Below, piece by piece: positions 18,970-28,297 of a DNA stretch of 55,672 nt. Below the pieces are notes generated by a model. It had not been told where the DNA came from and made no database searches. It saw only the letters and a program-made list of their open reading frames with translations. A program made the position numbers and the translations under genes. How positions within the stretch are numbered: position 1 is the stretch's first letter; each line of letters starts with the position of its first letter. Source of the DNA: Burkholderiaceae bacterium (GTDB lineage Bacteria; Pseudomonadota; Gammaproteobacteria; Burkholderiales; Burkholderiaceae_C); assembly GCA_017856435.1 (NCBI GenBank), contig JAFMFB010000014.1:1-55672 (forward strand). The letters are read 5' to 3'.

Positions 18970-21647
18970 GCCGCGCTCCAGAAATCCTTGCGGCACACAC
19001 CACGGGCCGCACAGGTCTCGCACACCTGGCCCTCCCCCAGGGCAGGCAAGGGCGCACCGTCTGCGATCCGCTGTAGGTCACTGTGCAGCCCTTGGAGCAG
19101 GGCCTGGCGCAGGGCAGGCACATCCTGCTGCTCATACACGCGGGTGCCCTCGCGCTCGCTGAGGCTGAGATACGCCGCCAACACCTGGTCGGCAGGCTGA
19201 AGCGCGGCGTAGAAGGCGAGCTGGGTATCTTCCAGGGGCACCTTGATGCGCTCAGCCGTGGTCGCACGCGATTCAGTCTTGTAGTCCAGCACCATCCGGC
19301 GGCCATCTTGGTCCTGATCGATGCGATCGAGCCGTCCGAACAGGGTGATCTGGCCAAAGGTTTGGCGCAGCTCAGACTCACCTTCGAGAAAGACCCAACC
19401 CTGCGCTTCATGACCGGCCAACCAGTCCAGATAGCCCTCACGCAGGCGTGGCCATGCCGCCTTGAAGGGCAGAAACTCCTCGGGAGCCAGCAGTTGCTCT
19501 TGCGCCAGCGCATCGGCCGCCGCGTTGAGGCGATCGCGCCTTTGACCACGGTCTAACGCGTCCAGGCCGGGGGCCTCATGAAAACGCTGCAGCACCGCAT
19601 GCAGCCACAGGCCGACATCGCGCTTGTCGAGATCGCCTTCAATTTCTTCGGCCTCGCGCAAGCCCAGCAGTCGCATGGCAAAGTAACGGTAGGGACAATG
19701 CCGCAGGTCCTGATAGGCACTGGCCGAAATTTGCATGTGCGACAGTTGGGCCGCGCTGGGCGCGGGACACTGCACCGGTGTTGCGGGAAGACTCAACGAC
19801 GCGCGCAAATCGTCAGGCTGCCCGGCGGGCGTAGAACCTTGAGTGGGCACAACTCGGCCCGAGACTTCCGGCGTTTGCTGATGACCCGAAACCACGACGC
19901 GATCAGCCGACTGACCTGATGTTTGTTCCGGGTCACTGCGCTGCAGGCTTTGCACCAGGGGACTGGGCATCAAGGGCTCACCCCCTTCCTCCGACTCGCG
20001 CCACAGGATGTCAACCTGGGGCCGCTGCACCCCATCCAGCCAGGCCAGACGCAAGGCGCTTTCCAGTGTTTGGCGTGAAGGCAGGCCCAGAACCTCACGT
20101 TGGCGCGCGGTCCACACGCCTGCCGGTTCAATCGACGGTGACAGCCTGGTTTCATCGCAACCCGGCAGAACCACCGCCGCAAATTCGCGTCCGGCCAGCT
20201 GGGCCAGCGGCAGCAAGACCACCTGCTCGGTGGCCGGATTCGCGGGCTTGAAACTCTGTGCTTCAAGCACCTGATCAACCCAATGGGTGAAGTCCTGCAG
20301 CGACAGGCGGCGCGGCGCCCACAATGCCTCGCTGGGTAAGGCCTGCAGGCCGTCGAGTCTGAGCGCAGCGATGACTTGGGCGCCAGCCTGATCTGACAGC
20401 AAGCCCTCCCATTGCAGACTGTTTTGCAGCAGGCTGCGCAAAGCCACAAGCCACTGCGCCAGGGGACGTGCCGACTGCATGGGCGCGCGCCATGCCTGGT
20501 ATTGATCCAGCACGGTTGTCAGGAGCTTTTTTTGATCAGGCTTGAGGCCAGGCAGGATTCTGGGAACATCGCGCCACAAGCGCTGGGGATGCCGCCTGAG
20601 CTGACCCTCCAGTGCCTGCAGGGCTTGCGGATCCGTGGCCGGGCAATGCTTGAGCCAGTCCAGCACCCGGTCGGAGCTGGCACGCCAGGTCAGGGCGCGC
20701 AAGGCGGCCATGAGCGCAGCGGCAGCCCGGGTCGTGGAGAGCTTCCAGCCGGTTTCATCGCGCATGGTTACGCCCTGCGATTCGAGCATGGCACGCACCC
20801 GCCGTGTCAGCGCCCTGTCCACCACCGCCAAGGCCACTGGTGCGCGGCCAGCCTGCACATGCCGCACCACGCAGGCTGCAGCCAGTTGCGCCTCGTCCTG
20901 GGCATCCCGGCAGGGGTAAAACCGCTGCTGCCCCGGCCAGGCCGCAGGGGTCTTCGGTGTCGTCAACACACACAGTCGCTCACCCCAGCAAGCCTGCAAG
21001 CCCTGCAGTAGCGCATCGGGTTGCAAACCAGGCACAACCAGCAAACAGTCCACCTCGGCCATCAGGCTGTCGGCGTAGAGCTGATCGGTTGGGTAAGACG
21101 AACTGGCAGCCCAGAGCAGCGCCACCTGTGCCACCCTAGCCTCCAACTGCAAGGCCGGCGTATCCAAAGCGGCCAGCACCGCAGCGCGGCAATTCTGCGC
21201 CCACTCGGCCCGCCTGGCCGGTGGCATGGCGGCGGCGCGCTGCGCCAATTCGTGCATGGAATCCAACAGCAATGCCGCAGCCGGTTCGGCTGGCCCGGTT
21301 GCCTCGGCGCTTTGGCGCAAACCGGCTCGCTCCAGCAGGGCCCGCGCACTCAAGGCATCGAGGGCCGGGTCGCCGCGGTAATCATCGGCACCAGGTGCGT
21401 CATCGCCCAGGTTGCGACTCCAGTTCTGGCTGGTTTCAAAGCGGGGCGCAAAGCCATCAGGAAAACGCTGTGCCCAGAGTCGCGCTGCCAGTGGCATCAA
21501 CTGGGCATAGGGCAACAGCACCACAGTGCGCGCAGGGTGCGCTCCCGATGCACGAATGTGGCTGGCAATCTGGTCCAGCCAGCCGCTGCCCGGCGCCGTC
21601 CAAAAAGCGTTGCCGGTCTCGGTCTGCGGGTGTGGGGCGGCGCCCAT
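18966..21647 (-). CDS. addB: PD-(D/E)XK nuclease, AddB-like, with iron-sulfur motif
   Basis: 893 residues. The N-terminal two thirds resemble an inactive helicase; no GKT Walker A was found near the start, where some AddB proteins have one. The C-terminal nuclease has H683, D774 (GRLDRID) and D788-Y-K790 (VLDYK), with downstream Gln in DTQLAFY. C651 (RHCPYRYF) together with C876, C879 and C885 (C-x2-C-x5-C) reproduces the four-cysteine [4Fe-4S] staple of AddB and Cas4-type nucleases. The stop overlaps the AddA-like start, so the subunits are made together. It is divergent from trxA, with 73 nt between. Confidence 0.85.
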   Translation of the reverse strand: MGAAPHPQTETGNAFWTAPGSGWLDQIASHIRASGAHPARTVVLLPYAQLMPLAARLWAQRFPDGFAPRFETSQNWSRNLGDDAPGADDYRGDPALDALSARALLERAGLRQSAEATGPAEPAAALLLDSMHELAQRAAAMPPARRAEWAQNCRAAVLAALDTPALQLEARVAQVALLWAASSSYPTDQLYADSLMAEVDCLLVVPGLQPDALLQGLQACWGERLCVLTTPKTPAAWPGQQRFYPCRDAQDEAQLAAACVVRHVQAGRAPVALAVVDRALTRRVRAMLESQGVTMRDETGWKLSTTRAAAALMAALRALTWRASSDRVLDWLKHCPATDPQALQALEGQLRRHPQRLWRDVPRILPGLKPDQKKLLTTVLDQYQAWRAPMQSARPLAQWLVALRSLLQNSLQWEGLLSDQAGAQVIAALRLDGLQALPSEALWAPRRLSLQDFTHWVDQVLEAQSFKPANPATEQVVLLPLAQLAGREFAAVVLPGCDETRLSPSIEPAGVWTARQREVLGLPSRQTLESALRLAWLDGVQRPQVDILWRESEEGGEPLMPSPLVQSLQRSDPEQTSGQSADRVVVSGHQQTPEVSGRVVPTQGSTPAGQPDDLRASLSLPATPVQCPAPSAAQLSHMQISASAYQDLRHCPYRYFAMRLLGLREAEEIEGDLDKRDVGLWLHAVLQRFHEAPGLDALDRGQRRDRLNAAADALAQEQLLAPEEFLPFKAAWPRLREGYLDWLAGHEAQGWVFLEGESELRQTFGQITLFGRLDRIDQDQDGRRMVLDYKTESRATTAERIKVPLEDTQLAFYAALQPADQVLAAYLSLSEREGTRVYEQQDVPALRQALLQGLHSDLQRIADGAPLPALGEGQVCETCAARGVCRKDFWSAA

Positions 21648-21720
21648 CAGTGGAGGTTTCTGGTTTCTGTCACAATGGCCCCAACTTTAGCTGTAATGCC
21701 GTCTTGTCAAAGGAGTGCTC

Positions 21721-22053
21721 ATGGCCAGCGATCTCGTTCAACATATTTCTGACAGCACCTTCGAAACCTCCGTGCTTCAGTCAGACCAGCCGGTGCTGGT
21801 CGATTTCTGGGCCGAGTGGTGTGGCCCCTGCAAGATGATTGCACCCATTCTGGATGATGTGGCTGGCACCTACCAGGGCAAGCTGACGGTGGCCAAACTC
21901 AATGTGGATGACAACCAGCAGATTCCCGCCAAGTTCGGCATCCGCGGCATTCCCACCCTGATGATGTTCAAAAACGGTCAACTGGCCGCGACCAAGGTAG
22001 GTGCACTGAGTAAGGCGCAGCTCACCGCGTTCATTGATCAGCAACTGGGCTGA
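21721..22053 (+). CDS. trxA: Thioredoxin 1
   Basis: 110 residues. The active site WCGPCK has C34 and C37; IRGIPTLM carries the conserved cis-proline. It reduces protein disulfides (ribonucleotide reductase, PAPS reductase and others) using thioredoxin reductase. ATG 21721 is preferred because AAAGGAG lies 6 nt upstream; the in-frame GTG at 21715 falls inside that ribosome site. It is followed by a stem-loop and then rho, a common order in this group of bacteria. Confidence 0.97.
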   Translation: MASDLVQHISDSTFETSVLQSDQPVLVDFWAEWCGPCKMIAPILDDVAGTYQGKLTVAKLNVDDNQQIPAKFGIRGIPTLMMFKNGQLAATKVGALSKAQLTAFIDQQLG

Positions 22054-22064
22054 TCTAGGTCCTG

Positions 22065-22091
22065 ATCCAGCCGCGCTTCCAGCGGCTGGAT
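22065..22091 (+). terminator. Stem-loop after trxA
   Basis: ATCCAGCCGC (22065-22074) and GCGGCTGGAT (22082-22091) pair perfectly over 10 bp with a 7-nt loop, 12 nt after the trxA stop. The tail is TTCCTGTC, a poor U-run, so termination may be partial, allowing some read-through into rho. Confidence 0.65.
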
Positions 22092-22223
22092 TTCCTGTCA
22101 TAATCCCACTCGTTCGCTGCCCCAACCCGGGGCCAGTTTGAACTGCGGCCAGTTGGCATCTTGATCACCTCGCTGCCTTTTCCCCCAAAGAACTCATCGC
22201 ATCTTCCCCCCAGGGGTTTACCC

Positions 22224-23489
22224 ATGCACCTGAACGAACTCAAGGCACTTCATGTGTCCGAACTGCTCCAGCAAGCCGAAGCGCTGGAGATTGAAAATAC
22301 CGGCCGTATGCGCAAGCAGGAGCTGATGTTTGCCATCATCAAGAAACGCGCCAAAGCCGGTGAGCAGGTGTTTGCCGACGGCGTGCTGGAAATCCTGCCC
22401 GATGGGTTTGGCTTTCTGCGCAGCCCCGACTCCAGCTACACCGCCAGTACCGATGACATCTACATTTCGCCTAGCCAGGTGCGGCGCTTCAATCTGCACA
22501 CCGGCGACATGATTGAAGGCGAAGTCCGCACGCCCAAGGATGGTGAGCGCTACTTTGCCCTGAACAAGCTGGAAAAGGTCAACGGCGGTGCGCCAGAGCA
22601 GAACAAGCACAAGGTGATGTTTGAAAACCTCACCCCGTTGTTCCCCAAGTCGCAGATGAAGCTCGAGCAGGATGGCCTGAAGATCGATGAAAACATTACC
22701 GGCCGCATCATCGACATCATTGCCCCGATCGGCAAAGGCCAGCGCGCCTTGCTGGTGGCCCCGCCCAAGAGCGGCAAGACGGTCATGATGCAGCACATTG
22801 CCCACGCCATCTCGGCCAACTACCCCGACAGCCACCTGATGGTGTTGTTGGTCGATGAGCGCCCCGAAGAGGTGACCGAGATGCAGCGCACGGTCAAGGG
22901 CGAGGTGATTGCCTCGACCTTTGACGAACCGGCGGCCCGTCATGTGCATGTGGCCGAAATGGTGATCGAACGCGCCAAGCGCCTGGTTGAACTCAAGCGC
23001 GATGTGGTGATCCTGCTGGATTCGATCACCCGGCTGGCACGGGCCTACAACAATGTCGTGCCCTCCTCCGGCAAGGTCCTGACCGGCGGTGTGGACGCCA
23101 ATGCCCTGCAGCGGCCCAAGCGCTTTCTGGGGGCTGCGCGCAATGTCGAGGAGGGGGGCTCGCTGACCATCATTGCCACCGCCCTGATCGACACCGGCAG
23201 CCGCATGGACGAGGTGATTTTCGAGGAATTCAAGGGCACCGGCAATTCCGAGATCCATCTGGACCGCCGTCTCTACGAAAAACGCGTCTTCCCCTCGATT
23301 CAGCTCAGCCGCAGCGGCACCCGCCGCGAAGAGTTGCTGCTCCAGCCTGAAATTCTGCAGAAAACCCGCATCCTGCGTCAGTTTCTCTACAACATGGACG
23401 AGATCGAGGCCATGGAGATGGTGCTCAAGCAAATGCGGGCCACCAAAAACAACAATGAGTTCTTCGACATGATGAGGAGGGGCGGCTGA
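22224..23489 (+). CDS. rho: Transcription termination factor Rho
   Basis: 421 residues from ATG 22224, the usual Rho start ([15 protein letters not shown]); a longer frame from 22161 would add 21 atypical residues. The N-terminal domain and RNA-binding cold-shock-like domain ([23 protein letters not shown]) are followed by the RecA-like ATPase: Walker A APPKSGKT, Walker [19 protein letters not shown]-loop and R-loop regions intact. It acts as a hexameric RNA-DNA helicase that ends transcription at rut sites. Length matches the family (about 420). Confidence 0.98.
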   Translation: MHLNELKALHVSELLQQAEALEIENTGRMRKQELMFAIIKKRAKAGEQVFADGVLEILPDGFGFLRSPDSSYTASTDDIYISPSQVRRFNLHTGDMIEGEVRTPKDGERYFALNKLEKVNGGAPEQNKHKVMFENLTPLFPKSQMKLEQDGLKIDENITGRIIDIIAPIGKGQRALLVAPPKSGKTVMMQHIAHAISANYPDSHLMVLLVDERPEEVTEMQRTVKGEVIASTFDEPAARHVHVAEMVIERAKRLVELKRDVVILLDSITRLARAYNNVVPSSGKVLTGGVDANALQRPKRFLGAARNVEEGGSLTIIATALIDTGSRMDEVIFEEFKGTGNSEIHLDRRLYEKRVFPSIQLSRSGTRREELLLQPEILQKTRILRQFLYNMDEIEAMEMVLKQMRATKNNNEFFDMMRRGG

Positions 23490-23640
23490 CGCCCTCCCCT
23501 AGGCGACGCGCCACCCGCCTCCTGCCGAGCGCAGGGGGCGCACTCATCGACCCGCCAAAGCCGGCTTTGCGCGTGCTCCCGAACAGCCCAGCGTTGCGCG
23601 CGGCGCTTGGGAAGCCCAAGGCAACTCATTGATTTGCTTG

Positions 23641-23646
23641 TATAAT
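23641..23646 (+). promoter_or_regulatory. Probable -10 element for rpmE2
   Basis: TATAAT, a perfect sigma-70 -10 hexamer, lies 65 nt before the rpmE2 start in the 222-nt gap after rho. No good -35 hexamer is found 16-18 nt upstream, so strength is uncertain. The same gap also contains the 14-bp palindrome CAAAGCCGGCTTTG at 23556-23569, of unknown role. Confidence 0.45.
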
Positions 23647-23711
23647 TTCAGGTTTTCTGCGGAAAGTAGCCTGGATCGGCCAGGCCGGCTCCCGCATCTC
23701 AAGGAAGAGTC

Positions 23712-23969
23712 ATGAAAGAAGGCATTCACCCAAATTACCGCGACGTCTGTTTCGTGGACCTGTCAAACGGCTTCAAGTTTGTCACCCGTTCCTGCGTCAA
23801 CACCAAGGAAACCGTCAAGATGGATGACGGCCGTGAGTTGCCGCTGTTCAAGCTCGACACCTCGAGCGAATCGCACCCCTTCTACACTGGCACCCAGAAA
23901 TCCGTGGACAACATGGGTGGTCGTGTCGAGAAGTTCCGCAACCGGTTTGGCAAAACTGCAGCCAAGTAA
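23712..23969 (+). CDS. rpmE2: 50S ribosomal protein L31, type B
   Basis: 85 residues, beginning [20 protein letters not shown]. It lacks the CxxC zinc knuckle of type A L31; the two cysteines (DVC, RSC) are far apart, as in the zinc-independent (C-minus) type B paralogue. [14 protein letters not shown] is typical of L31. AAGGAAGAG precedes the ATG. In many bacteria type B L31 replaces the zinc-bound form under zinc limitation; no Zur box was recognised here, so it may be the only copy and constitutive. Confidence 0.96.
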   Translation: MKEGIHPNYRDVCFVDLSNGFKFVTRSCVNTKETVKMDDGRELPLFKLDTSSESHPFYTGTQKSVDNMGGRVEKFRNRFGKTAAK

Positions 23970-23990
23970 AGTCCAACCCGCTCAAGCGCA

Positions 23991-24022
23991 AGGGCAGCCC
24001 GGGTAACCGCGCTGCCTTTTTG
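23991..24022 (+). terminator. Rho-independent terminator after rpmE2
   Basis: AAGGGCAGC (23991-23999) pairs with GCTGCCTTT (24012-24020) with one G-U pair; the loop can fold further (GG/CC within 24001-24010). A T5 run (24018-24022) follows the stem. It starts 22 nt after the rpmE2 stop. Confidence 0.85.
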
Positions 24023-24062
24023 CTTGGCTAAGATCACCCCAATTGCCCTACCCTGCTGACCG

Positions 24063-25766
24063 GTGAACCAGCCCAGACCCGCCATTGTTGCCCAGGCCTC
24101 AGTACGGCGTTTGCCCCGCCTGGCCCTGTTGCTGTTTTGTCTGGCCTACCTGCTGCCCGGTTTCATTGACCGCATGCCCTGGCGCAGTGCCGACGTATCG
24201 GCCTTTGGCTATATGCGTGAGCTGGCCCTGGGCCATACCGACTGGCTGGCCCCCTTGCTGGGCAGCCAGCCCCCAGAAGTGGATGCCTTGCTGCCCTATT
24301 GGCTGGGCGCCTGGGCAATGCAGCTGGCCCCGGGCTGGATAGCCGCTGACTTTGCCGCCCGACTGCCTTTCATCACCCTGCTGGCCCTGGCATTGGCCGC
24401 AACCTGGTACGGCTGCTACAGCCTGGCGCGTAGCCCCCAGGCTCAACCGGTGGCGTTTGCCTTTGGCGGCGAGGCGCAGCCGCGAGACTACGCCCGCGCC
24501 ATTGCAGACGGCGCTTTGCTGGCCCTGATTGCCAGCCTGGGCCTGGCGCAACTCTCGCATGAAACCACGCCCGCCCAAGCCCAGCTTGGCTTTGGCGCGC
24601 TTGCCTTTTACGCTGCAGCCGCCTTGCCCTATCACGCACTGGGCGCTGCCCTGGCTGGCTGCCTCGGGTTTGCCGGACTGGCGCTCAGCGGCGCACCCAC
24701 CCTGGCGGCCTTGCTGGTGTGCGGCGTGCTACTCATGTACTGGACCCGAGGATCCGGGGCGCAAACGAGTGGCCAGAATCGCGCGGTCTGGATCGGTGCA
24801 CTCTGGCTGTTGCTGGTGGTGGTGCTAGCCAGTTTGCTCGACCTCTGGCGCTGGCGCCTGTTGCTTCCCGCAGAGCTTGTGCAATGGCAATCACGCGCCA
24901 GTCTGCTGCTGTGGTTCACCTGGCCCACCTGGCCGTTAGCACTGCTGACCCTGTGGCGCTGGCGCCGACAGATGTTGGGCCAATCCTGGCATCTGCCGTT
25001 GATGCTGCCCCTTTGGTTCACCCTGATCCATCTCTTGACGGCGCTCTTCACCGAAGCCGCAGACCGCGGCTTGCTGCCAGCCCTGCCCAGCCTGGCGGTG
25101 CTGGCTGCTTTTGCCTTGCCCACCTTAAGACGCAGCCTGTCCTCGCTGATCGACTGGTTCACCCTGCTTTTTTTCACCGGCTGTGCGGTCATCATCTGGG
25201 TGGTGTGGCTTGCCATGCAGACCGGGTTTCCGCCGCAACCTGCAGCCAATGTAGCCCGCCTGCTGCCCGGCTTTGAGCCGCGCTTTGTGATCCTGCCTTT
25301 TGTCTTTGCCGTGCTGGCTTCACTGGCCTGGTTTTGGCTGGTGCACTGGCGCGTGGGCCGCCACCGCGCTGCACTCTGGAAGAGCATGGTGCTGCCGGCG
25401 GGAGGCGCCGCCCTGTGCTGGCTGCTGTTGTCCACCCTGTGGATGCCGGCGCTGGATTTTGCCCGCAGCTTTCGGCCCTTGATCCATCGCATCGAGGCCA
25501 GGGTGCCTGCTACCGACTGTCTGCAGACCTTTGGACTGTCACGCGGACTGCAGGCTGCCTTTGGCTTTCATTCCTCGTTGCGGCTGGAGCCCGCCACTGA
25601 CAATTCTGCCTGTGGCTGGCTACTGATTGAGCGCGACATCGTCACCCAGACCCCTGAGATCGTCAACGTGGCCCGCTGGCAAGTTCACAGCCAACTGGCC
25701 CATCCGCGTGAAGGCGAGGAAGACCTCGTCCTGTTTGAGCGACTGAAAGCTAGCCCGTCCCAGTGA
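24063..25766 (+). CDS. Polytopic membrane protein, possible ArnT/GT39-like glycosyltransferase
   Basis: 567 residues, strongly hydrophobic, with around a dozen membrane segments (for example LALLLFCLAYLLPGF at about 20-35, LLLVVVLASLLDLW, TLLFFTGCAVIIWVVW). A periplasmic loop with RMPWRSADVSAFG follows the first segment, the place where GT39/ArnT-type enzymes have catalytic acids. The C-terminal ~100 residues (RIEARVPATDCLQTFGLS onward) look soluble. Family assignment is tentative; no sugar donor can be inferred. Start is a GTG at 24063 with no clear ribosome site. It ends in a GTGA overlap with the MATE gene, so the two are probably one operon. Confidence 0.7.
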   Translation: MNQPRPAIVAQASVRRLPRLALLLFCLAYLLPGFIDRMPWRSADVSAFGYMRELALGHTDWLAPLLGSQPPEVDALLPYWLGAWAMQLAPGWIAADFAARLPFITLLALALAATWYGCYSLARSPQAQPVAFAFGGEAQPRDYARAIADGALLALIASLGLAQLSHETTPAQAQLGFGALAFYAAAALPYHALGAALAGCLGFAGLALSGAPTLAALLVCGVLLMYWTRGSGAQTSGQNRAVWIGALWLLLVVVLASLLDLWRWRLLLPAELVQWQSRASLLLWFTWPTWPLALLTLWRWRRQMLGQSWHLPLMLPLWFTLIHLLTALFTEAADRGLLPALPSLAVLAAFALPTLRRSLSSLIDWFTLLFFTGCAVIIWVVWLAMQTGFPPQPAANVARLLPGFEPRFVILPFVFAVLASLAWFWLVHWRVGRHRAALWKSMVLPAGGAALCWLLLSTLWMPALDFARSFRPLIHRIEARVPATDCLQTFGLSRGLQAAFGFHSSLRLEPATDNSACGWLLIERDIVTQTPEIVNVARWQVHSQLAHPREGEEDLVLFERLKASPSQ

Positions 25767-27106
25767 ACCTGTCCGAACTGCACCGCATCTCGCGCCATGC
25801 GGGAACGATTCTGGTCGGCCAACTGGCCACTATGGCCTTTGGGGTGACCGACACCATTGTTGCGGGCCGCTATGCCGAGCAGGCACTGGCCGCCCTGTCG
25901 GTGGGCACCGCCATCTACATGAGCGTCTATGTGGCCTGCATGGGCGTTCTGCAGGCGCTGCTGCCGGTCTGGTCTGAGTTGCATGGGGCCCAGAAGTCCA
26001 GTCAACTGGGATTTTCATTTCGTCAGTCGCTCTACCTGACCCTGTTGATCACCGCGGGGGGCATGGCCATCCTGCTCAACCCGTCGGCCCTGCTGGACTG
26101 GGCTGACGTCCCCCAGGACTTGCGGGCCGATGTTCTCACCTACCTCAGCGTGCTGGCGATGGCCTTGCTGCCTGCACTGCTGTTCCGGCTCTACAGCACC
26201 CTCAACCAGAGCCTGGGCATGCCCCGCATGGTGACATGGCTGCAACTCGGCTCGCTGCTGGTCAAGGTGCCGCTTTCGATCTGGTTCGCTTTTGGCGGCC
26301 TGGGGCTGGAGGCCCGTGGTGCCGTGGGTTGCGCCCTGGCCACACTGCTGGTGCAGAGTCTGATGCTGCTGGTCGCCTTGTGGCTGTTGTCAACACGCCC
26401 AAGCTATAGCCCCTACCAACTGTTTGATGGTCTGCAGCCCCCGCACGGCCCCACGCTCAAGGCTTTTGCCGCACTGGGCGTTCCCAGCGGCTTGACCATC
26501 CTGGTGGAAGTCACCTCGTTCACCCTGATGGCCTTGTTCGTCGCCCGCATGGGGACCACCGCTGCGGCCAGTCACCAGATTGCAGCCAACCTGGCCGCAG
26601 TGCTGTACATGGTGCCACTGGCCATCGGTATTGCCACCAGCGCGCGCACCAGCTATTGGCTGGGTGCTGAACAGCCCAGACAAGCCCGCCATGCCGTGCT
26701 CTGGGGCTTTGCGCTGGTGGTGGCTTGTGCCCTAGTGCTGGCCGGTTCACTGGTGATCTTGCGTCAGCCGCTGGCTGGCATCTATGCCCGCAGCCCGGAG
26801 GTGGTGGCCCTGGCCGTTCCTCTGCTGGTGTGGACTGCCGGATTTCATCTGTTTGACGGCCTGCAGGCGCTGGGCGTCTTCATTCTGCGCTGCTTTCGCA
26901 TCACTGTGATGCCCTTTGTGATTTATGCCGTACTGCTGTGGGGCCTGGGCCTGTTTGGTGGTTATCGACTGGCCTATCACGGTCTGGGGCCCTGGCCGGC
27001 TATGCAAACCCCGGCGGCCTTTTGGATGGCCGGCATGGTGGCGCTGGCCCTGGCCGCCCTAGCCTTCTGGCTGATGATCTGGCAATTGATGCGAAGGAAC
27101 CGTTAA
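25763..27106 (+). CDS. MATE-family multidrug/metabolite exporter
   Basis: 447 residues with about 12 membrane segments arranged as two similar halves, as in MATE proteins. ATMAFGVTDTIVAGRY in the first helix pair and SLNQSLGMPRMV-like text (LNQSLGMPRM) in the middle are typical of NorM-type members. Expected role: export of cationic compounds or metabolites driven by H+ or Na+. The GTG start at 25763 overlaps the stop of the preceding membrane protein (GTGA), so the two are translationally coupled. Substrate unknown. Confidence 0.9.
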   Translation: MNLSELHRISRHAGTILVGQLATMAFGVTDTIVAGRYAEQALAALSVGTAIYMSVYVACMGVLQALLPVWSELHGAQKSSQLGFSFRQSLYLTLLITAGGMAILLNPSALLDWADVPQDLRADVLTYLSVLAMALLPALLFRLYSTLNQSLGMPRMVTWLQLGSLLVKVPLSIWFAFGGLGLEARGAVGCALATLLVQSLMLLVALWLLSTRPSYSPYQLFDGLQPPHGPTLKAFAALGVPSGLTILVEVTSFTLMALFVARMGTTAAASHQIAANLAAVLYMVPLAIGIATSARTSYWLGAEQPRQARHAVLWGFALVVACALVLAGSLVILRQPLAGIYARSPEVVALAVPLLVWTAGFHLFDGLQALGVFILRCFRITVMPFVIYAVLLWGLGLFGGYRLAYHGLGPWPAMQTPAAFWMAGMVALALAALAFWLMIWQLMRRNR

Positions 27107-27201
27107 GAACAGTCAGGGTTGCGCCTGGCCCACCAACCCCTGTTTACAGCCAGGTCAGTCCCCCGCCTGAAGTGGCCAAAGCCAGTTCGGTCGGGCCTGA
27201 T

Positions 27202-28188
27202 CTACTCCGCCTCAACCCCGGCAGCCTTCAGAACCTTGGCCATGACAGGAGACTGGGCACGAATGGTCTCGGTCACTTTTTCAGGCGTGCTGTGCTGTGT
27301 GTTCACGCCCAATTTGGCATAAGCTTCGCGCACTTCGGGCAGTTGCATGATTCTTCCGAGCTCGCCATTGAGACGATTGATGATGGCTACGGGCGTGCCC
27401 CGCGGCACCACGATTGACCACCAAACACCCGACTCAAAGCCTTCAATGCCAGCTTCATGCATGGTGGGCACATCGGGCAACGCAGCCGAGCGCTGTGCAC
27501 TGGTGACAGCAATCGGGCGGAGCTTGCCAGCCCGGATCTGCGGCATGGCGGGCACCATGTCAGAGAACACCATTTGGGTTTGACCCGCAATCAGGTCGGT
27601 GACTGCCTGGACCGTGCCTTTGTAAGGGATATGTACGATATTCACACCCGCTGCACTCTTGTACATCTCGCCGCTGATGTGTGACTGAATGCCTTTTCCG
27701 CCCGAGCCAAAATTAAGTTTACCGGGGTTGGCACGGGCCAACGCTGTCAACTCGGCAAGCGTTGTGGCCTGTACGCTCGGATGCACAACCAGCACCTGTC
27801 CGGCACTTGCCACCATTGACACGGGTGCAAAATCGCCGATTGGGTCAAACGGGAGCTTTCGAAACAGATGCGGGTTGGTCACCACCGTGCTGCTGCTCGA
27901 GAGAAGCAGGGTGTATCCGTCAGGTGCACTCTTGGCCGCAGCCTCATGACCAATATTGCCGCTGGCACCCGCACGGTTTTCCACGGTGATGGCTTGCTTG
28001 AGGCCCTCGGCCAGCCGTGCAGCGATCAGGCGAGCCAACACGTCGCTGGTGCCACCCGGTGGAAAGGGTGCAATCAATTTGATCGGTCGATTCGGGTAAG
28101 GCACTTGCGCGTGGAGCACAGGGGCGGCGCTGGTCAGTAAAAGCAAAGCGCCAAAGAGCGCGCGACGGGAAAACCTGACAATGGGCAT
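27202..28188 (-). CDS. Tripartite tricarboxylate transporter binding protein (Bug/TctC family)
   Basis: 328 residues from ATG 28188 (AAAGG ribosome site; a TTG two codons earlier is less likely). A signal peptide (RRALFGALLLLTSAAPVLHA) precedes PNRPIKLIAPFPPGGTSDVLAR, the hallmark of Bug proteins. NRAGASGNIGHEAAAKSAPDGYTLL and GKLNFGSGGKG complete the pattern. Bug proteins bind organic acids, amino acids or vitamins in the periplasm. No TctA/TctB membrane partner is adjacent, as is usual for the many orphan Bug genes of Burkholderiales; ligand unknown. Convergent with the MATE gene. Confidence 0.93.
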   Translation of the reverse strand: MPIVRFSRRALFGALLLLTSAAPVLHAQVPYPNRPIKLIAPFPPGGTSDVLARLIAARLAEGLKQAITVENRAGASGNIGHEAAAKSAPDGYTLLLSSSSTVVTNPHLFRKLPFDPIGDFAPVSMVASAGQVLVVHPSVQATTLAELTALARANPGKLNFGSGGKGIQSHISGEMYKSAAGVNIVHIPYKGTVQAVTDLIAGQTQMVFSDMVPAMPQIRAGKLRPIAVTSAQRSAALPDVPTMHEAGIEGFESGVWWSIVVPRGTPVAIINRLNGELGRIMQLPEVREAYAKLGVNTQHSTPEKVTETIRAQSPVMAKVLKAAGVEAE

Positions 28189-28297
28189 ACGCAACCTTTA
28201 CAGCTTGGGTGGATCGTTGGAAGTGTCGGGAGTCTAATCCAACACGGTATGTGGTCAATTCGGAAAAAACCCGCGGATGCAAAACTGATGGCTGCCC

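Noticed and set aside
22218-23432. 404-residue open frame on the minus strand opposite rho
   Set aside because: It mirrors the strongly conserved rho gene; its translation is low-complexity and His/Gly/Gln-rich, as expected from the complement of GC-biased codons.
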